In this document: piece by piece, positions 9,039-18,217 of the stretch | Layout of the letters: every line of letters starts with the position of its first letter | How positions within the stretch are numbered: position 1 is the stretch's first letter | NCBI RefSeq assembly: GCF_016865425.1 | Contig: NZ_AP023355.1 | Span: 6,260,198 to 6,324,197, forward strand | Reading direction: 5' to 3' | DNA: 64,000 nucleotides | From: Actinocatenispora thailandica | GTDB taxonomy: Bacteria; Actinomycetota; Actinomycetes; Mycobacteriales; Micromonosporaceae | The notes under the pieces: generated by a model | The model's input: the letters and a program-made list of their open reading frames with translations, nothing else | The model's database searches: none | What the model was told of the DNA's origin: nothing | Position numbers and translations under genes: made by a program

Positions 9039-10295
9039 ATGCCCGAGCGCCTACCCGTCTCCCGGTTGATCGAGCGCGCCCGGCGGATCCGGCAACGCCG
9101 CCGCCGGGTGCAGCGCCGCACCGCGGACGCCGCGATCACCCTCGCCGGCTACCTGCGCACCGAGACGATCGGCGGCATCGTGATGCTGGCCGCCGCCATC
9201 GCCGCGCTGGCCGTCGCGAACAGCCCCGCCGCCGGGCTGTACCAGCATGTCCGGGACGCCCGGTTCGGCCCCGAGGCGCTGCACCTGTCGCTGACCACCG
9301 GCGAGTGGGCCGCCGACGGGCTGCTCACGCTGTTCTTCGTGATCGCCGGGCTGGAGCTCAAACGCGAGCTGGCCGTGGGTGAGCTACGCAACCCGCGTAC
9401 CGCGATGCTGCCGGTGTTCGGCGCGATCGGCGGGATGGTGGTGCCGGCGCTGGTCGCCCTGATCGTCGGGCACGGCACCGCCGGCATCGACCAGGCGTGG
9501 GCGGTACCGGTCGCCACCGACATCGCCTTCGCGCTGGCCGTGCTCGCGGTGACCGCCCGGACCCTCCCCGCCTCCGTCCGGGTCTTCCTGCTCACCCTCG
9601 CCGTGGTCGACGACCTCGGCGCGATCCTGCTGATCGCGGTGCTGTTCACCGCGCACCTGGCGGTCCTGCCGCTGATCGGCGCCGCCGCCAGCATCGGCGG
9701 GTACCTGCTGCTGCAACGGCTGCGGTTCCGCGGCTGGCCGGTGTACCTGGCGCTCGGTGTGCTGGCCTGGGTGCTGCTGCACACCAGCGGCATCCACGCC
9801 ACGCTGGCCGGGGTCGCGATCGGCCTCGCCACCCGGGTCCGCCGCGACCCCGGCGAGGCGCACGCCCCCGCGGAGTACGCCGAGCACCGGCTGCAGCCGA
9901 TCAGCGCCGGCGTCTGCGTGCCGATCTTCGCGTTCTTCGCCGCCGGGGTGTCGCTCTCCGGCGGCGCCCTGCCGGCGCTGGTCACCGACCGGCTCGCCTG
10001 GGCCATCGTGGCCGGTCTCGTCGTCGGCAAGGCGATCGGCGTGTTCGGCGGGGCGCTGCTCGCCATCGGGCTGCGGCTGGCCCGGCTGCCGTCCACCATG
10101 CACTGGCGTGACCTGGCCGCGGTGAGCGTCCTCGCCGGCTGCGGTTTCACCGTCAGCCTGCTCATCGCCGAGCTGGCCTTCGGCGTCGGCGAGGAAGGCG
10201 ACCGGCTCAAGACCGCCGTACTGGCCGGCTCGATCATCGCCGCGGTGCTCGCCACCTTCCTGCTCCGCCGCCGGGTCCGCGCCCACCATGGGTGA
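9039..10295 (+). CDS. nhaA: NhaA-type Na+/H+ antiporter
   Basis: This 418-aa inner-membrane antiporter exports Na+ in exchange for protons. About 11-12 hydrophobic segments are visible. Family markers include the early ETIGGIVMLAAA helix, FFVIAGLELKRELAVGEL, the TDIAFALAVLAV unwound helix, the paired aspartates in AVVDDLGAILLIAV, and the late GCGFTVSLLIAELAF helix. The N-terminal 35 residues are Arg-rich and variable (RARRIRQRRRRVQRR), longer than in the E. coli protein. The gene starts at ATG after a weak AGGAG. No neighbour implies a specific physiological role beyond pH or sodium homeostasis. Confidence 0.94.
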   Translation: MPERLPVSRLIERARRIRQRRRRVQRRTADAAITLAGYLRTETIGGIVMLAAAIAALAVANSPAAGLYQHVRDARFGPEALHLSLTTGEWAADGLLTLFFVIAGLELKRELAVGELRNPRTAMLPVFGAIGGMVVPALVALIVGHGTAGIDQAWAVPVATDIAFALAVLAVTARTLPASVRVFLLTLAVVDDLGAILLIAVLFTAHLAVLPLIGAAASIGGYLLLQRLRFRGWPVYLALGVLAWVLLHTSGIHATLAGVAIGLATRVRRDPGEAHAPAEYAEHRLQPISAGVCVPIFAFFAAGVSLSGGALPALVTDRLAWAIVAGLVVGKAIGVFGGALLAIGLRLARLPSTMHWRDLAAVSVLAGCGFTVSLLIAELAFGVGEEGDRLKTAVLAGSIIAAVLATFLLRRRVRAHHG

Positions 10296-10406
10296 CCACC
10301 GGCCGCCGCGGCGGGGCTGGCACCGTCCGGTGGGTGCCGGCGCCTACGCTGGGGCCATGTCTGGACGGTCCGGCCGTGCTTCGCGTACCGCGCCGGCGGG
10401 GCGCGC

Positions 10407-11324
10407 GTGACGCCCCCGCCGGACGAGAGCTGCGTGCTCGTCGACGGGCCGTGGACGCACCGGTTCGTCGGCGCCAACGGCAGCCGGTTCCACGTCGCCG
10501 AGTCCGGTTCCGGGCCGCTCGTCCTGTTCCTGCACGGCTTCCCGGAGACCTGGTACGGCTGGCGGCACCAGCTGACCGCCCTCGCCGACGCCGGCTACCG
10601 CGCCGTCGCCGTCGACCTGCGCGGGTACGGCGCGAGCGACAAACCGCCCCGCGGCTACGACGGGTACACGATGTCCGCCGACGTGGACGGCCTGATCCGG
10701 GCGCTCGGCGAGCGCGACGCGGTGCTGGTCGGCCACGACCTCGGCGGCCTCGTCGCCTGGATGGCCGCCGCGTTCCACCCGCAGCGGGTGCGGCGGCTGG
10801 TCGTGTGCGCCGCCGCCCATCCGCTGCGGCTGCGCACCGGGCTGTTCGCCGACCCGCGCGGCCAGCTGTCCGCCAGCCGGCACCTGCTGAAGTTCCAGGT
10901 GCCCCGGTACGAGCACGTGCTGACCCGCGACGACGCCGCGATCGCCGCGCAACTGATGACCGACTGGGCCGGCCCGTGGCGGGCCAGCGCCGAGTTCGCC
11001 GACTACCTCGCGCACTGCCGGCAAGCGATCCAGATCCCGCAGGCCGCGTTCTGCGCGCTGGAGGCGTACCGCTGGGTGTTCCGCGGCGCGCTGCGGCCGA
11101 GCGGCCGGCGCTTCGTCAAGCTGATGCAGCAGCCGATCACCAGCCCCACCCTGCACCTGCACGGCGCCGAGGACACCGGCGTGCTACCGCGCACCGCGCA
11201 GGGCTCCGGCCGGTACGTCGCCGCCCGGTACGAGTGGCGGCTGCTCGACGGTGTCGGCCACCTCATCCAGCAGGAGGTCCCCGACCTGGTCAACGCGGAG
11301 ATCCTGCGCTGGATCAAGGACTAG
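10407..11324 (+). CDS. Alpha/beta hydrolase, epoxide-hydrolase-like
   Basis: A 305-aa soluble enzyme of the alpha/beta hydrolase fold. HGFPETWYGWRHQL (about residue 44) gives the oxyanion-hole HGxP. The nucleophile elbow VGHDLGG (about 109) has Asp, as in epoxide hydrolases and dehalogenases, rather than Ser. The lid carries conserved Tyr residues. The acid is likely in HGAEDTGV (about 250) and the catalytic His in GVGHLIQQE (about 288). Epoxide hydrolysis is the best guess; the substrate is unknown. GTG start is supported by a GGCGGGG stretch. It follows nhaA by 111 bp. Confidence 0.85.
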   Translation: MTPPPDESCVLVDGPWTHRFVGANGSRFHVAESGSGPLVLFLHGFPETWYGWRHQLTALADAGYRAVAVDLRGYGASDKPPRGYDGYTMSADVDGLIRALGERDAVLVGHDLGGLVAWMAAAFHPQRVRRLVVCAAAHPLRLRTGLFADPRGQLSASRHLLKFQVPRYEHVLTRDDAAIAAQLMTDWAGPWRASAEFADYLAHCRQAIQIPQAAFCALEAYRWVFRGALRPSGRRFVKLMQQPITSPTLHLHGAEDTGVLPRTAQGSGRYVAARYEWRLLDGVGHLIQQEVPDLVNAEILRWIKD

Positions 11325-11456
11325 CCGGGCACCTCCACACGCCCAGGCGCACCCGCGGCGCCGGGTTCGCTCGGTGTTGGCGGGCCTTCGCACCCCAACC
11401 CCAGGCAGCCGCGCGCCAGGCGCCGGCGTACCCCGGCGCCCAGCGATACGAACCGG

Positions 11457-14400
11457 TCAGATCAGCGGATGCCACCGATGGTGGTCGGCGTTGAAGACGG
11501 CGAGCACCGTCGTCTCACCGTCCGGATCGATCCGGTACAACTCGGCCCCGTGCGGAAGCCGCGCCGTCGGGACCCGGTACTCCACGAGTTCCGGATCGGC
11601 GGCCGACCGCACCGCCGCCAGCACCGGCAACACCTGCGCGGACTCGACGTGCCAGCGGATCGCGTGCACCGGCTCGGGCACGACCTCGCCGGACAGGCCG
11701 GTGGCCACCCGCAGGTCCCCGGCGCGTACCGGGGCGTCGGCGGCCGGATGGATCCAGCCGCCGACCCGATCGAAGTGTCGCTCCAGGTAGAACGGCACCT
11801 GCGCGTCGGGCAGCACCTTCTGCAGCAGCGCCGGGAAGGACAGTGCCGCTACCGGCTCGGCGAGTGCCGGCTCGTCCTCGATCGCCGGCGGTACGGGCGG
11901 CCACTCCGGCGCCGGTTCGCCGTCGTCCGGCGCGTTCTCGGCGGGTCCGGCCGGCGCATCGGTCGGGGCAGCAGCAGCCTGCACGGCGGTGACCGCGGTG
12001 CCGGCACCGGGCCCGGGTGCGGCGGACGCATCGGTCGGGGCGGGGGCAGCCGGCACGGCGGTGGCCGCGGTGCCGGCACCGGGCCCGGGTGCGGCGGACG
12101 CATCCTGGGCGCCGGCGCCGGCCGCGCCGGTGTCGCCCTCGTCGCCCGGCTCGCCGTCACCGGGCGCGCTGCCGGCCGAACCGGCACCGTCCGGCGGCGC
12201 GCCATCGAAGCGAGCACCGTCCGGCACTGCACCGTCCGAACCGGCCTCGACCGGCGCGGCACCATCCGACCCGGCGCCGTCCGGCTCCGCACCATCGGAA
12301 CCGGCCTCGGCCGGCCGCGGGCCACCGGCACCAGCGCCGTTCCACGCTGCACCGCCGGAACCGGCCCCGTCCGGTGCTGCACCGTCCGAGCCGGCGCCGG
12401 CCCGCTCCCCATCGGCCGAGCCAGCGCCGTCCGGCACGGTGCCACCCGAGCCAGCGCCGACCGGGTCCGCATCACTCGGCGCGGCACGAACCAGCCCAGC
12501 GTCGACCGGGTCCACGTCACCCGGCGCGGCGCCGACCCGGCCAGCGCCGTCTGGGTCCGCATCACTCGGCGCGGGGCCAAACCGGCCGGCGCCGACCGGG
12601 TCCGCGTCACCCGGACCAGGGTCGGCCGGCACCTCGACCGTGCCCGGGGCTGCCGGCGCGGCGCCGGTCCCGGCTCCGGCCGCGCCCGAATCGGCGGCGG
12701 TCGCGGACGAACCCGTCCCGGCCACCCCCGCATCGCTCGCACCGGCGTGATGACCGTGGCCGGCGTCGGCGCCGGCCACCTCCGGCCCGGCGGGAGCCGG
12801 GGCCGCGTCCGCGGGCTGGTCGCCGGGTCCCGTCGCGGCGCCGTCCGCAGGGCCGCTCGGCGCGGCATCGGCCGTCGCCCCCGGCGGGATCCGGTCGTCG
12901 GGCCCGGCCCCGTCCGGCTGCACCGTGGCCGGCTCCTCCGATGCGCTCGCCGCGCTCGGCACCGCCGCGCTCGGCGCCGCTGGGGCTGACCCGCCGGCGG
13001 CCAGCGGGCCAGCCGCATCGTCGGCGGCCTCGTGCCGGCCGGCCTGCCGTTCGGCCGGCGGGTACCCGGTGGCGTCCGGACCGGTGGGCGCCGACCACGG
13101 GGACGCGTCGGGACGGTCCTCCGACGCAGGTTGCCCCGACACCGGCACCGGCTGCGCCGGTACCAGCGGCGGGCCCTCGGACCGCTGGGGCGGCAGGACG
13201 CCGAGGCGCTCGGCCAGGTGGGTGCGGCGGGCCCACTCGGCGAGTTCGGCGATCTGGTCACCGTCGACGGTGGCGCTCACCGGGCTGTCCGGGTTGAGCG
13301 CGAGGAACCACTCGCGGTGCGGCCAGTGCTCGACGAGCAGCACGAACGGCACCACCGCGTACGGCGCGGCGCCGATCCGCTCGCGCATCCGTTCCTGCGA
13401 GGTGAACACCGGAACCTGCGGCGTGCCGTTACGTTCGATGCTCGGCCAGGGGAAGTCGGGTTTGGTGACCGCGGTCGGCCCCGGGTTGGCCCCCTCCGGC
13501 ACCGGCACCAGCAGGTACGCGCCGAGCAGCGCGTCCATGAACGTCTTCCGGTCCCCGGTGCGGGACGCGTCCAACAGGGTCTGCTCCAGCGGGCTCGCCG
13601 GCTGGAACCCGGCCGCGCCGGCGGCGCCGTTCGAGAGCACCGGCATGGTGCCCGGTTGGTCTCCCGCGGCCGCCGGCCGGGACTGACCGGCCGCCGGCTC
13701 GGCGTGCTGCGCCGCCCCGGCCTGCTGCTGGTACCGGGCTGCCGCGTCGCCCGGCGGGTACGCCTGCTCCTGGCCGTGCTCGGCCGGCTGTGCCCCACCC
13801 TGCTGGTACGGCGGCGCGGAGGCCGGCTGCTGGTACGGCTGGGCGGAGGCCGGCTGCGGGTACGGGGGCGCGGAGGCCGGCCGGTACGGGTCGGCGCCCG
13901 GCGCCGCACCCGCCTGGCCGCCCTCCGGCGCCGTAGCTGCCTGGCCGCCACCCGGCGCCGTAGCTGCCTGGTCGGCGCCCGGCGCCGCACCGGCCTGGCC
14001 ATCGGCGGGAGCAGCGGCCACGGTCTGCCCCGGGTCCGCCGGTTGCGCCGGGTCGGTCGGTCGGGCCGGCGCCTGCTGGGTCTGCAGCGGGTCGGCCGGT
14101 TGCTGGCCGGCACCGTCCGGCTGGCCGGCACCGTCCGGCTGGGCGGCACCGTCCGGCCGGTACGCGACGGTGGGGTCGGCGGGTGCGGTGCCGCCGACGG
14201 CGAGCTGCGCACCGAGCTGGACACCGGTGAGCTGGCTGACGAACGTACCGGGCAGGTAGCCGGCGATCGGCAGCCCGAAGTCGACGGCGAGCCACCAGGA
14301 CTCGTCCGGCCACCAGGCGCAGACCTCGGCGAGCCGGCCGGTACGGAACTGGTCGGTCGGCCGGCCCATGATCGACGCCAGCGCCTGCTGGGAGCTGAAC

Positions 14401-14597
14401 GCGAGGATGTACGTGCGGCCCTCGTACCCCCAGGTCGCCCAGGTGCCCGGCTGCGCGGCACCGGTGGCGTCCGCGGCGAACGGCAGGATCAGGTCGGCGG
14501 CGCCGAGCACCTCGAAGTAGCGGTCCTGTTCCCCCCGCTGCATGGCATCGAGCAGTGCCCGCTCGACGTCGTTCGCCGGCTGCCATTCGTCGGCCAT
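11457..14597 (-). CDS. Large SseB-like protein with two SseB domains, Gly/Ala/Asp-rich repeat linker and shared C-terminal module
   Basis: A 1046-aa protein with no signal peptide. Residues about 8-135 form an SseB-like domain (VERALLDAMQRGEQDRYFEVL; WWLAVDFGLPIAGYLPG). A Gln/Ala/Pro linker follows, then a second SseB-like domain at about 325-470 (ASPLEQTLLDASRTGDRKTF; HREWFLALNPDSP). Residues about 500-895 are low complexity, with imperfect DGAGSDGAAP-type repeats. The last 120 residues are a distinct module with RLPHGAELYRIDPDGE. That module also occurs in the 295-aa protein at 18218 and inside the large toxin. SseB-like proteins often accompany actinobacterial T7SS toxin loci. ATG 14597 is preferred over GTG 14600 for spacing from GGGAGG. 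Function unknown. Confidence 0.8.
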   Translation of the reverse strand: MADEWQPANDVERALLDAMQRGEQDRYFEVLGAADLILPFAADATGAAQPGTWATWGYEGRTYILAFSSQQALASIMGRPTDQFRTGRLAEVCAWWPDESWWLAVDFGLPIAGYLPGTFVSQLTGVQLGAQLAVGGTAPADPTVAYRPDGAAQPDGAGQPDGAGQQPADPLQTQQAPARPTDPAQPADPGQTVAAAPADGQAGAAPGADQAATAPGGGQAATAPEGGQAGAAPGADPYRPASAPPYPQPASAQPYQQPASAPPYQQGGAQPAEHGQEQAYPPGDAAARYQQQAGAAQHAEPAAGQSRPAAAGDQPGTMPVLSNGAAGAAGFQPASPLEQTLLDASRTGDRKTFMDALLGAYLLVPVPEGANPGPTAVTKPDFPWPSIERNGTPQVPVFTSQERMRERIGAAPYAVVPFVLLVEHWPHREWFLALNPDSPVSATVDGDQIAELAEWARRTHLAERLGVLPPQRSEGPPLVPAQPVPVSGQPASEDRPDASPWSAPTGPDATGYPPAERQAGRHEAADDAAGPLAAGGSAPAAPSAAVPSAASASEEPATVQPDGAGPDDRIPPGATADAAPSGPADGAATGPGDQPADAAPAPAGPEVAGADAGHGHHAGASDAGVAGTGSSATAADSGAAGAGTGAAPAAPGTVEVPADPGPGDADPVGAGRFGPAPSDADPDGAGRVGAAPGDVDPVDAGLVRAAPSDADPVGAGSGGTVPDGAGSADGERAGAGSDGAAPDGAGSGGAAWNGAGAGGPRPAEAGSDGAEPDGAGSDGAAPVEAGSDGAVPDGARFDGAPPDGAGSAGSAPGDGEPGDEGDTGAAGAGAQDASAAPGPGAGTAATAVPAAPAPTDASAAPGPGAGTAVTAVQAAAAPTDAPAGPAENAPDDGEPAPEWPPVPPAIEDEPALAEPVAALSFPALLQKVLPDAQVPFYLERHFDRVGGWIHPAADAPVRAGDLRVATGLSGEVVPEPVHAIRWHVESAQVLPVLAAVRSAADPELVEYRVPTARLPHGAELYRIDPDGETTVLAVFNADHHRWHPLI

Positions 14598-14720
14598 CAC
14601 GCCTCCCTGCCGTCGTCGAGCTGCCTGCCTGCGCCGAGTGCGCCGGGGCCGGGGCCGGTCGTCGTTGCCCGGAATCGGCCAGCAGACAACGTACCGACCC
14701 GGCTCAACGGGCCGACAGCG

Positions 14721-15080
14721 TCAACTGCGTTCCTCACTCAGCTCACTGACCTCGTCACGCTTGGCCCATGCCTGGTGGACGCCGCGATCGAACTCGGTCA
14801 GGTTCAACCCGTCCGGCGGCGGCAGCTCGCCGAGGTATTCCACCCGGTACCAGGAGCCGTGCTCCCCGATGACCTGGAACGGCTGGTCCCGCCAGCGGCA
14901 CCGGACGGTCAGGTACCCGAGTTCGGCGACGTCGCCGCGCGGCACCACCCGCAGGTACCGCTGGGCGCCGATCTGCTCGAACCCGGCGGTCGGCTCCTTG
15001 GTGTACAGCCGAACCCGGTCACCGTCCGGACTGGCGTCGAACTCCTGGTCACGCCATCGCGCGTAGTACCCGTCCCGCAC
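14721..15080 (-). CDS. T7SS-island module protein, 119 aa (copy 1 of a three-member family)
   Basis: Starts RDGYYARWRDQEFDASPDG and ends near DRGVHQAWAKRDEVSELSEE. It is clearly homologous to the 120-aa protein at 17854-18216 and to the C-terminal half of the 281-aa protein at 28019-28864. All three share a repeating pattern of about six predicted beta strands, the phrases GYLTVRCRWR and V.G..G.WYRVEY, and a DRGV..AW helix. GTG 15080 is chosen because GGAGG is 6 nt away and it aligns with the paralogue; GTG 15083 is the alternative. It sits 120 bp upstream of the SseB-like gene in the same direction. I do not recognise a named family; an immunity or chaperone role is only inferred. Confidence 0.75.
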   Translation of the reverse strand: MRDGYYARWRDQEFDASPDGDRVRLYTKEPTAGFEQIGAQRYLRVVPRGDVAELGYLTVRCRWRDQPFQVIGEHGSWYRVEYLGELPPPDGLNLTEFDRGVHQAWAKRDEVSELSEERS

Positions 15081-15211
15081 CACACACCTCCTCGTCCGAC
15101 GTCGTGCGCGGCGGGGTCCAACCTACAAGAGGACGCCAAGATCGGCGCCGGTCGATTGCGTCCCGTTTCGCCCGGTACCGGTGCGTGCACCCGCCGGCTA
15201 CGCTCCTTCTT

Positions 15212-16852
15212 GTGTTGAAGGGGTACGGTTCCCGCTTCGTCCCGGTTCACCCGGTGCCGCCGGGGCCCCGCCGCGTGCCGCCGCCCCACCGGGCCGGCGC
15301 GCGACTGGTCCGGGGTTGCCTCGCCGCCGCCCTCGCCACCGCCCTGGCCGTGCTCGCCGGCCCGGCGGTCACCGCCGCACCATCGAAGCACGGCGGCAGG
15401 TCCGGCGGTTCCGGCGCGGCCGGCGACGCGCCGGCCAAGCAGCAGCCCTGCGACGTGCCCGCCCGCTACACCCTGGACAACCCGCTGTCGGACACGCCGT
15501 GGACGCTCCAGCGCATCCAACCGCAGCGGGCCTGGCCGCTCAGCCGCGGCCAGGGGGTCAAGGTCGCGGTCATCGACTCCGGCGTGTCCACCACGCCCGC
15601 GTCGCTGAAGAACGCCGTGGTCGCCGGCGGCCACGACTACCTGGCCGACGGCAACGGCACCTGCGACCAGTTCGGGCACGGCACGGTCATCGCCGGCATC
15701 ATCGCCGGCCGGGACGGCACCGGCGCCCCGTTCTACGGGGTGGCGCCGGACGCGGAGATCCTGCCGTTCCGGGTGCTGCGGGACGAGCAGCACAGCGGCA
15801 GCGACTCGGTGCCGACCAACATCGCGGACGCGATCCACCGCGCCACCGACGCCGGCGCCAAGGTGATCAACCTGTCCCTGACCACCCAGGACACCGAGGC
15901 GATGAAGTCGGCCGTCAGGTACGCGATCGAGCACGACGTGGTGCTCGTCGCGGCGGCCGGCAACGAGGGCGGGACCACCGCCGAGGGCTCGGCGTCCTAC
16001 CCCGCGGCGCTGCCGAACGTGCTCGCGGTCGGCGGCATCGACGACAAGGGCGCGCACGTCGGCAGCTCCAACACGGCGAACTTCCTGGACGTCGCGGCAC
16101 CCGGCAAGATGATCGACGGGCCGGCGCCGGCCGGCAAGGGCTTCGAGGAGTTCGCCGACGGCGGCACCAGCTTCGCCACCCCGTTCGTGGCCGGCACCGC
16201 GGCGCTGCTCCGGGCGTACGACCCGTCCCTCACCGCCGAGCAGGTGCGCAAGCGCATCATCGAGACCGCCGACCACCCGCCGCAGGGCTGGAACGAGACG
16301 GTCGGCTACGGCGTCGTCAACCCGTACCGGGCGCTCACCGCGGTGCCGAAGCCCGCCGCCGCGCCGGCCAGGCACGGCAGGCAGGCCATCGACAACCCGC
16401 AGGATCTTCGCGACCCGATGCGTACGGTGGAGGTCGTCGCCGGCATCCTCACGCCGGTGCTGCTGGTCGCCGCTTTGCTGGTGCTGATCGGCTCCCGGGT
16501 CGTCCCGCGCGGTCGGCGCCGGGCCTGGCGGTCCGGCCGGGCCACGTTCGCGTCCGACCCGGAACCAGCCCGGCCGGCCAGGGCAAGCAGCGCCAGCGAC
16601 GAGAAGGCCCTCTCGATCACCGCACCGAGTTCCCGCGCACACCCGCCGAGCGGCCCGGGCGGCAACTCCGGCGGCCCGCCGGCGGGCTTCGGCGGCCCGC
16701 CGCGCGCGATCCCCGGCCGGGCCGCTCCAGGCGGCGGTCGGTCCCTCCCCGGCTCCGGCCGGGCCGTTCCCGGCTCCGGCCGGGCCGTTCCCGGCTCCGG
16801 CCGGGCCGTTCCCGGCTCCGGCCGGGCGCTCCCCGGCGGCGGTCGCCGCTGA
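15212..16852 (+). CDS. mycP: Mycosin-like subtilisin protease (type VII secretion), copy 1
   Basis: A 546-aa membrane-anchored S8 protease. An N-terminal signal sequence (hydrophobic CLAAALATALAVLAGPAVTA) is followed by the catalytic domain with Asp in VKVAVIDSGVS, His in QFGHGTVIAGIIAG, the oxyanion region VAAAGNEGG, and Ser in GGTSFATPFVAG. A C-terminal transmembrane helix (VEVVAGILTPVLLVAALLV) precedes a cytosolic Gly/Pro tail with tandem RAVPGSG units. Mycosins stabilise the ESX membrane complex and trim substrates. It lies alone, rightward, inside the leftward accessory island. The start is uncertain: GTG 15212, 15254 and 15275 are all in frame and none has a convincing ribosome site. 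Confidence 0.88.
   Translation: MLKGYGSRFVPVHPVPPGPRRVPPPHRAGARLVRGCLAAALATALAVLAGPAVTAAPSKHGGRSGGSGAAGDAPAKQQPCDVPARYTLDNPLSDTPWTLQRIQPQRAWPLSRGQGVKVAVIDSGVSTTPASLKNAVVAGGHDYLADGNGTCDQFGHGTVIAGIIAGRDGTGAPFYGVAPDAEILPFRVLRDEQHSGSDSVPTNIADAIHRATDAGAKVINLSLTTQDTEAMKSAVRYAIEHDVVLVAAAGNEGGTTAEGSASYPAALPNVLAVGGIDDKGAHVGSSNTANFLDVAAPGKMIDGPAPAGKGFEEFADGGTSFATPFVAGTAALLRAYDPSLTAEQVRKRIIETADHPPQGWNETVGYGVVNPYRALTAVPKPAAAPARHGRQAIDNPQDLRDPMRTVEVVAGILTPVLLVAALLVLIGSRVVPRGRRRAWRSGRATFASDPEPARPARASSASDEKALSITAPSSRAHPPSGPGGNSGGPPAGFGGPPRAIPGRAAPGGGRSLPGSGRAVPGSGRAVPGSGRAVPGSGRALPGGGRR
16751..16830. repeat. 21-bp intragenic tandem repeat encoding RAVPGSG units
   Basis: Just under four copies of a 21-bp unit at 16751, 16772, 16793 and 16814 encode the heptad RAVPGSG in the C-terminal tail of the mycosin. 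The copies are nearly identical at DNA level, indicating recent slippage. Confidence 0.85.
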
Positions 16853-16926
16853 CCGGGGCCGGCACCTCCGACCGGGGCCGGCACCTCCGACCGGGGCCGG
16901 CACCTCCGACCGGGGCCGGCACCGAT
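16851..16926. repeat. 19-bp tandem repeat, four copies, starting at the mycosin stop codon
   Basis: GACCGGGGCCGGCACCTCC occurs at 16851, 16870 and 16889 without change, with a fourth copy at 16908 diverging at its end. The first copy begins on the GA of the TGA stop. The unit contains the palindromes CCGG and GGCC. It fills part of the 216-bp gap between convergent genes. Confidence 0.9.
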
Positions 16927-17068
16927 GACCGGGGACCGCGTCGCTGATCAGGGGCGTCCGCCGACAGTCGGCGTCGGTCGGGCCCGCCGGCCATCGGTGC
17001 CGATCCAGGGGCGCCGGCCATCGGCGCCGGCCGGGGATCGGCGGGCAGACGGCACGCGCCCGCCGGGA

Positions 17069-17368
17069 TCAGAACTTGTTCGAGGCCTCGTCACCCTTGC
17101 CGTAGGTGTCGGCCATCTCCGCCAGGCCGGTACCGATCTGGGTGATCTCCTTGGCCAGGCTCTTGAAGTAGTCGTCGGCCTGCTTCTTCGGATCGTCGTA
17201 CTTCTCCTCGAAGCCCTTGCCGTAGTCGTCGCCACCCCAGCACTTGCCCTCGGCGTCCAACCTGCCCTGCAGCCGCTTCCTGATGTCCGCGACGGCCTTG
17301 CCGACATCCTCGAACTCCGGAGCCGTCTTCTTCAGGTGCGGCGGGTCGACCCAGAAAGCGCTCGTCAT
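17069..17368 (-). CDS. WXG100-like secreted helical protein, 99 aa
   Basis: A small, highly charged helical protein typical of ESX substrates. The centre has KCWGGDDYGKGFEEKY, a WGG turn between two predicted helices, and the C-terminus carries YGKGD, fitting the YxxxD/E type VII export signal. The start (ATG) has a good ribosome site. The YbaB-like gene lies 11 bp upstream on the same strand, so the pair is probably co-transcribed. This is the last gene of the leftward accessory run that includes the large toxin. It may be a dedicated partner or substrate of that module rather than of the core esx pair at 32.2-32.8 kb. Confidence 0.8.
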   Translation of the reverse strand: MTSAFWVDPPHLKKTAPEFEDVGKAVADIRKRLQGRLDAEGKCWGGDDYGKGFEEKYDDPKKQADDYFKSLAKEITQIGTGLAEMADTYGKGDEASNKF

Positions 17369-17379
17369 GGTGACCTCCG

Positions 17380-17784
17380 TCAGCGTGGTGGACCGAGCCG
17401 ACCCAGATCGGTCGGATCCTCCGGGAGCAGGTTCTTCAGGTCGAGCTGCTTCTCCATGCCGCCGAGCGAGCCGACACCGCCCTCCGGCATGAACGGACGC
17501 GCCGTCTCCGTCAGCTGCTCGCGCAGATCGCCGGTGGCCGCCTGCGCCACCGCGAGGATCGTCTCCGCCAGCGTGACCGAGTCGTACGACCGGAGCACCC
17601 TGGGGTCGATCTGCAGCTCGGACAGCTCACCGCGGAACGTGACGCTGGCCCGGATCAGCCCGTCCTCGGACTCGGCGGTACCGACGACCTCGGCCATCCG
17701 TTGCTGCATCACGCCGAGGTTGTCGCGCATCGTGCGGTACTGCGCCATCAGCGAGTCGATGTGCGCCTGCCAGTCAGCCCGCAC
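17380..17784 (-). CDS. YbaB/EbfC-family protein
   Basis: A 134-aa protein with the YbaB/EbfC fold: an N-terminal helix (DWQAHIDSLMAQYRTMRDNL), a central sheet (GLIRASVTFRGELSELQIDP), and a C-terminal amphipathic helix. The family is usually described as a nucleoid-associated DNA-binding dimer. In actinobacteria divergent members are often encoded next to WXG100 genes, as here, where their role is unknown. GTG 17784 is selected over an upstream frame start because GAGGAGAGGG lies 7 nt before it and the Arg-rich extension upstream is unlike the family. Confidence 0.8.
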   Translation of the reverse strand: MRADWQAHIDSLMAQYRTMRDNLGVMQQRMAEVVGTAESEDGLIRASVTFRGELSELQIDPRVLRSYDSVTLAETILAVAQAATGDLREQLTETARPFMPEGGVGSLGGMEKQLDLKNLLPEDPTDLGRLGPPR

Positions 17785-17853
17785 CGGACACCCTCTCCTC
17801 CCGCGGCGCCGCCACCGCCGGCGCGCCGGGCTCTGCAACGGACGCCGAGACCA

Positions 17854-18216
17854 TCAGATCCTTTCCTCACGCAGCTCGGTGACCTCCGCCGCCGGCGCCC
17901 AGGCCTGGTAGACGCCGCGGTCGAACCGCTCCAGCCCGAGAGCCTCGGCGACCGGTGCGCGGCCACCCGTGTACTCCACCCGCAGCCAGTCACCGCGGTC
18001 ACCGAGCACCTTGAACGGCTCGCCGCGCCAGACGCAGCGGGTGGTCAGGTAACCGAACCGGGTCACCGCACCGAACGCCACCACCCGCCGGAACCGGCCG
18101 GGCGCCACCTCGTCGAACCCGTCGCGCACGGCGTCGGCGTAGAGGTGCAGGGCCGCGCCGTCCGGCGACGCCTCGAAGTCGGTGCCGTCGAACGTCGCGT
18201 AGTAGCCGTCCCGCAC
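17854..18216 (-). CDS. T7SS-island module protein, 120 aa (copy 2)
   Basis: Paralogue of the 119-aa protein at 14721-15080: both begin RDGYYA, share RFGYLTTRCVWRGEPFKVLG-like central strands and end in a FDRGVYQAW...VTELREE helix. GTG 18216 starts one base after the TGA of the upstream SseB-like gene, with GGGGAGGG 5 nt before it, so the two are coupled. The repeated pairing of an SseB-like protein with this module at two places suggests they act together. No catalytic motif is visible. Function unknown. Confidence 0.78.
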   Translation of the reverse strand: MRDGYYATFDGTDFEASPDGAALHLYADAVRDGFDEVAPGRFRRVVAFGAVTRFGYLTTRCVWRGEPFKVLGDRGDWLRVEYTGGRAPVAEALGLERFDRGVYQAWAPAAEVTELREERI

Positions 18217-18217
18217 G

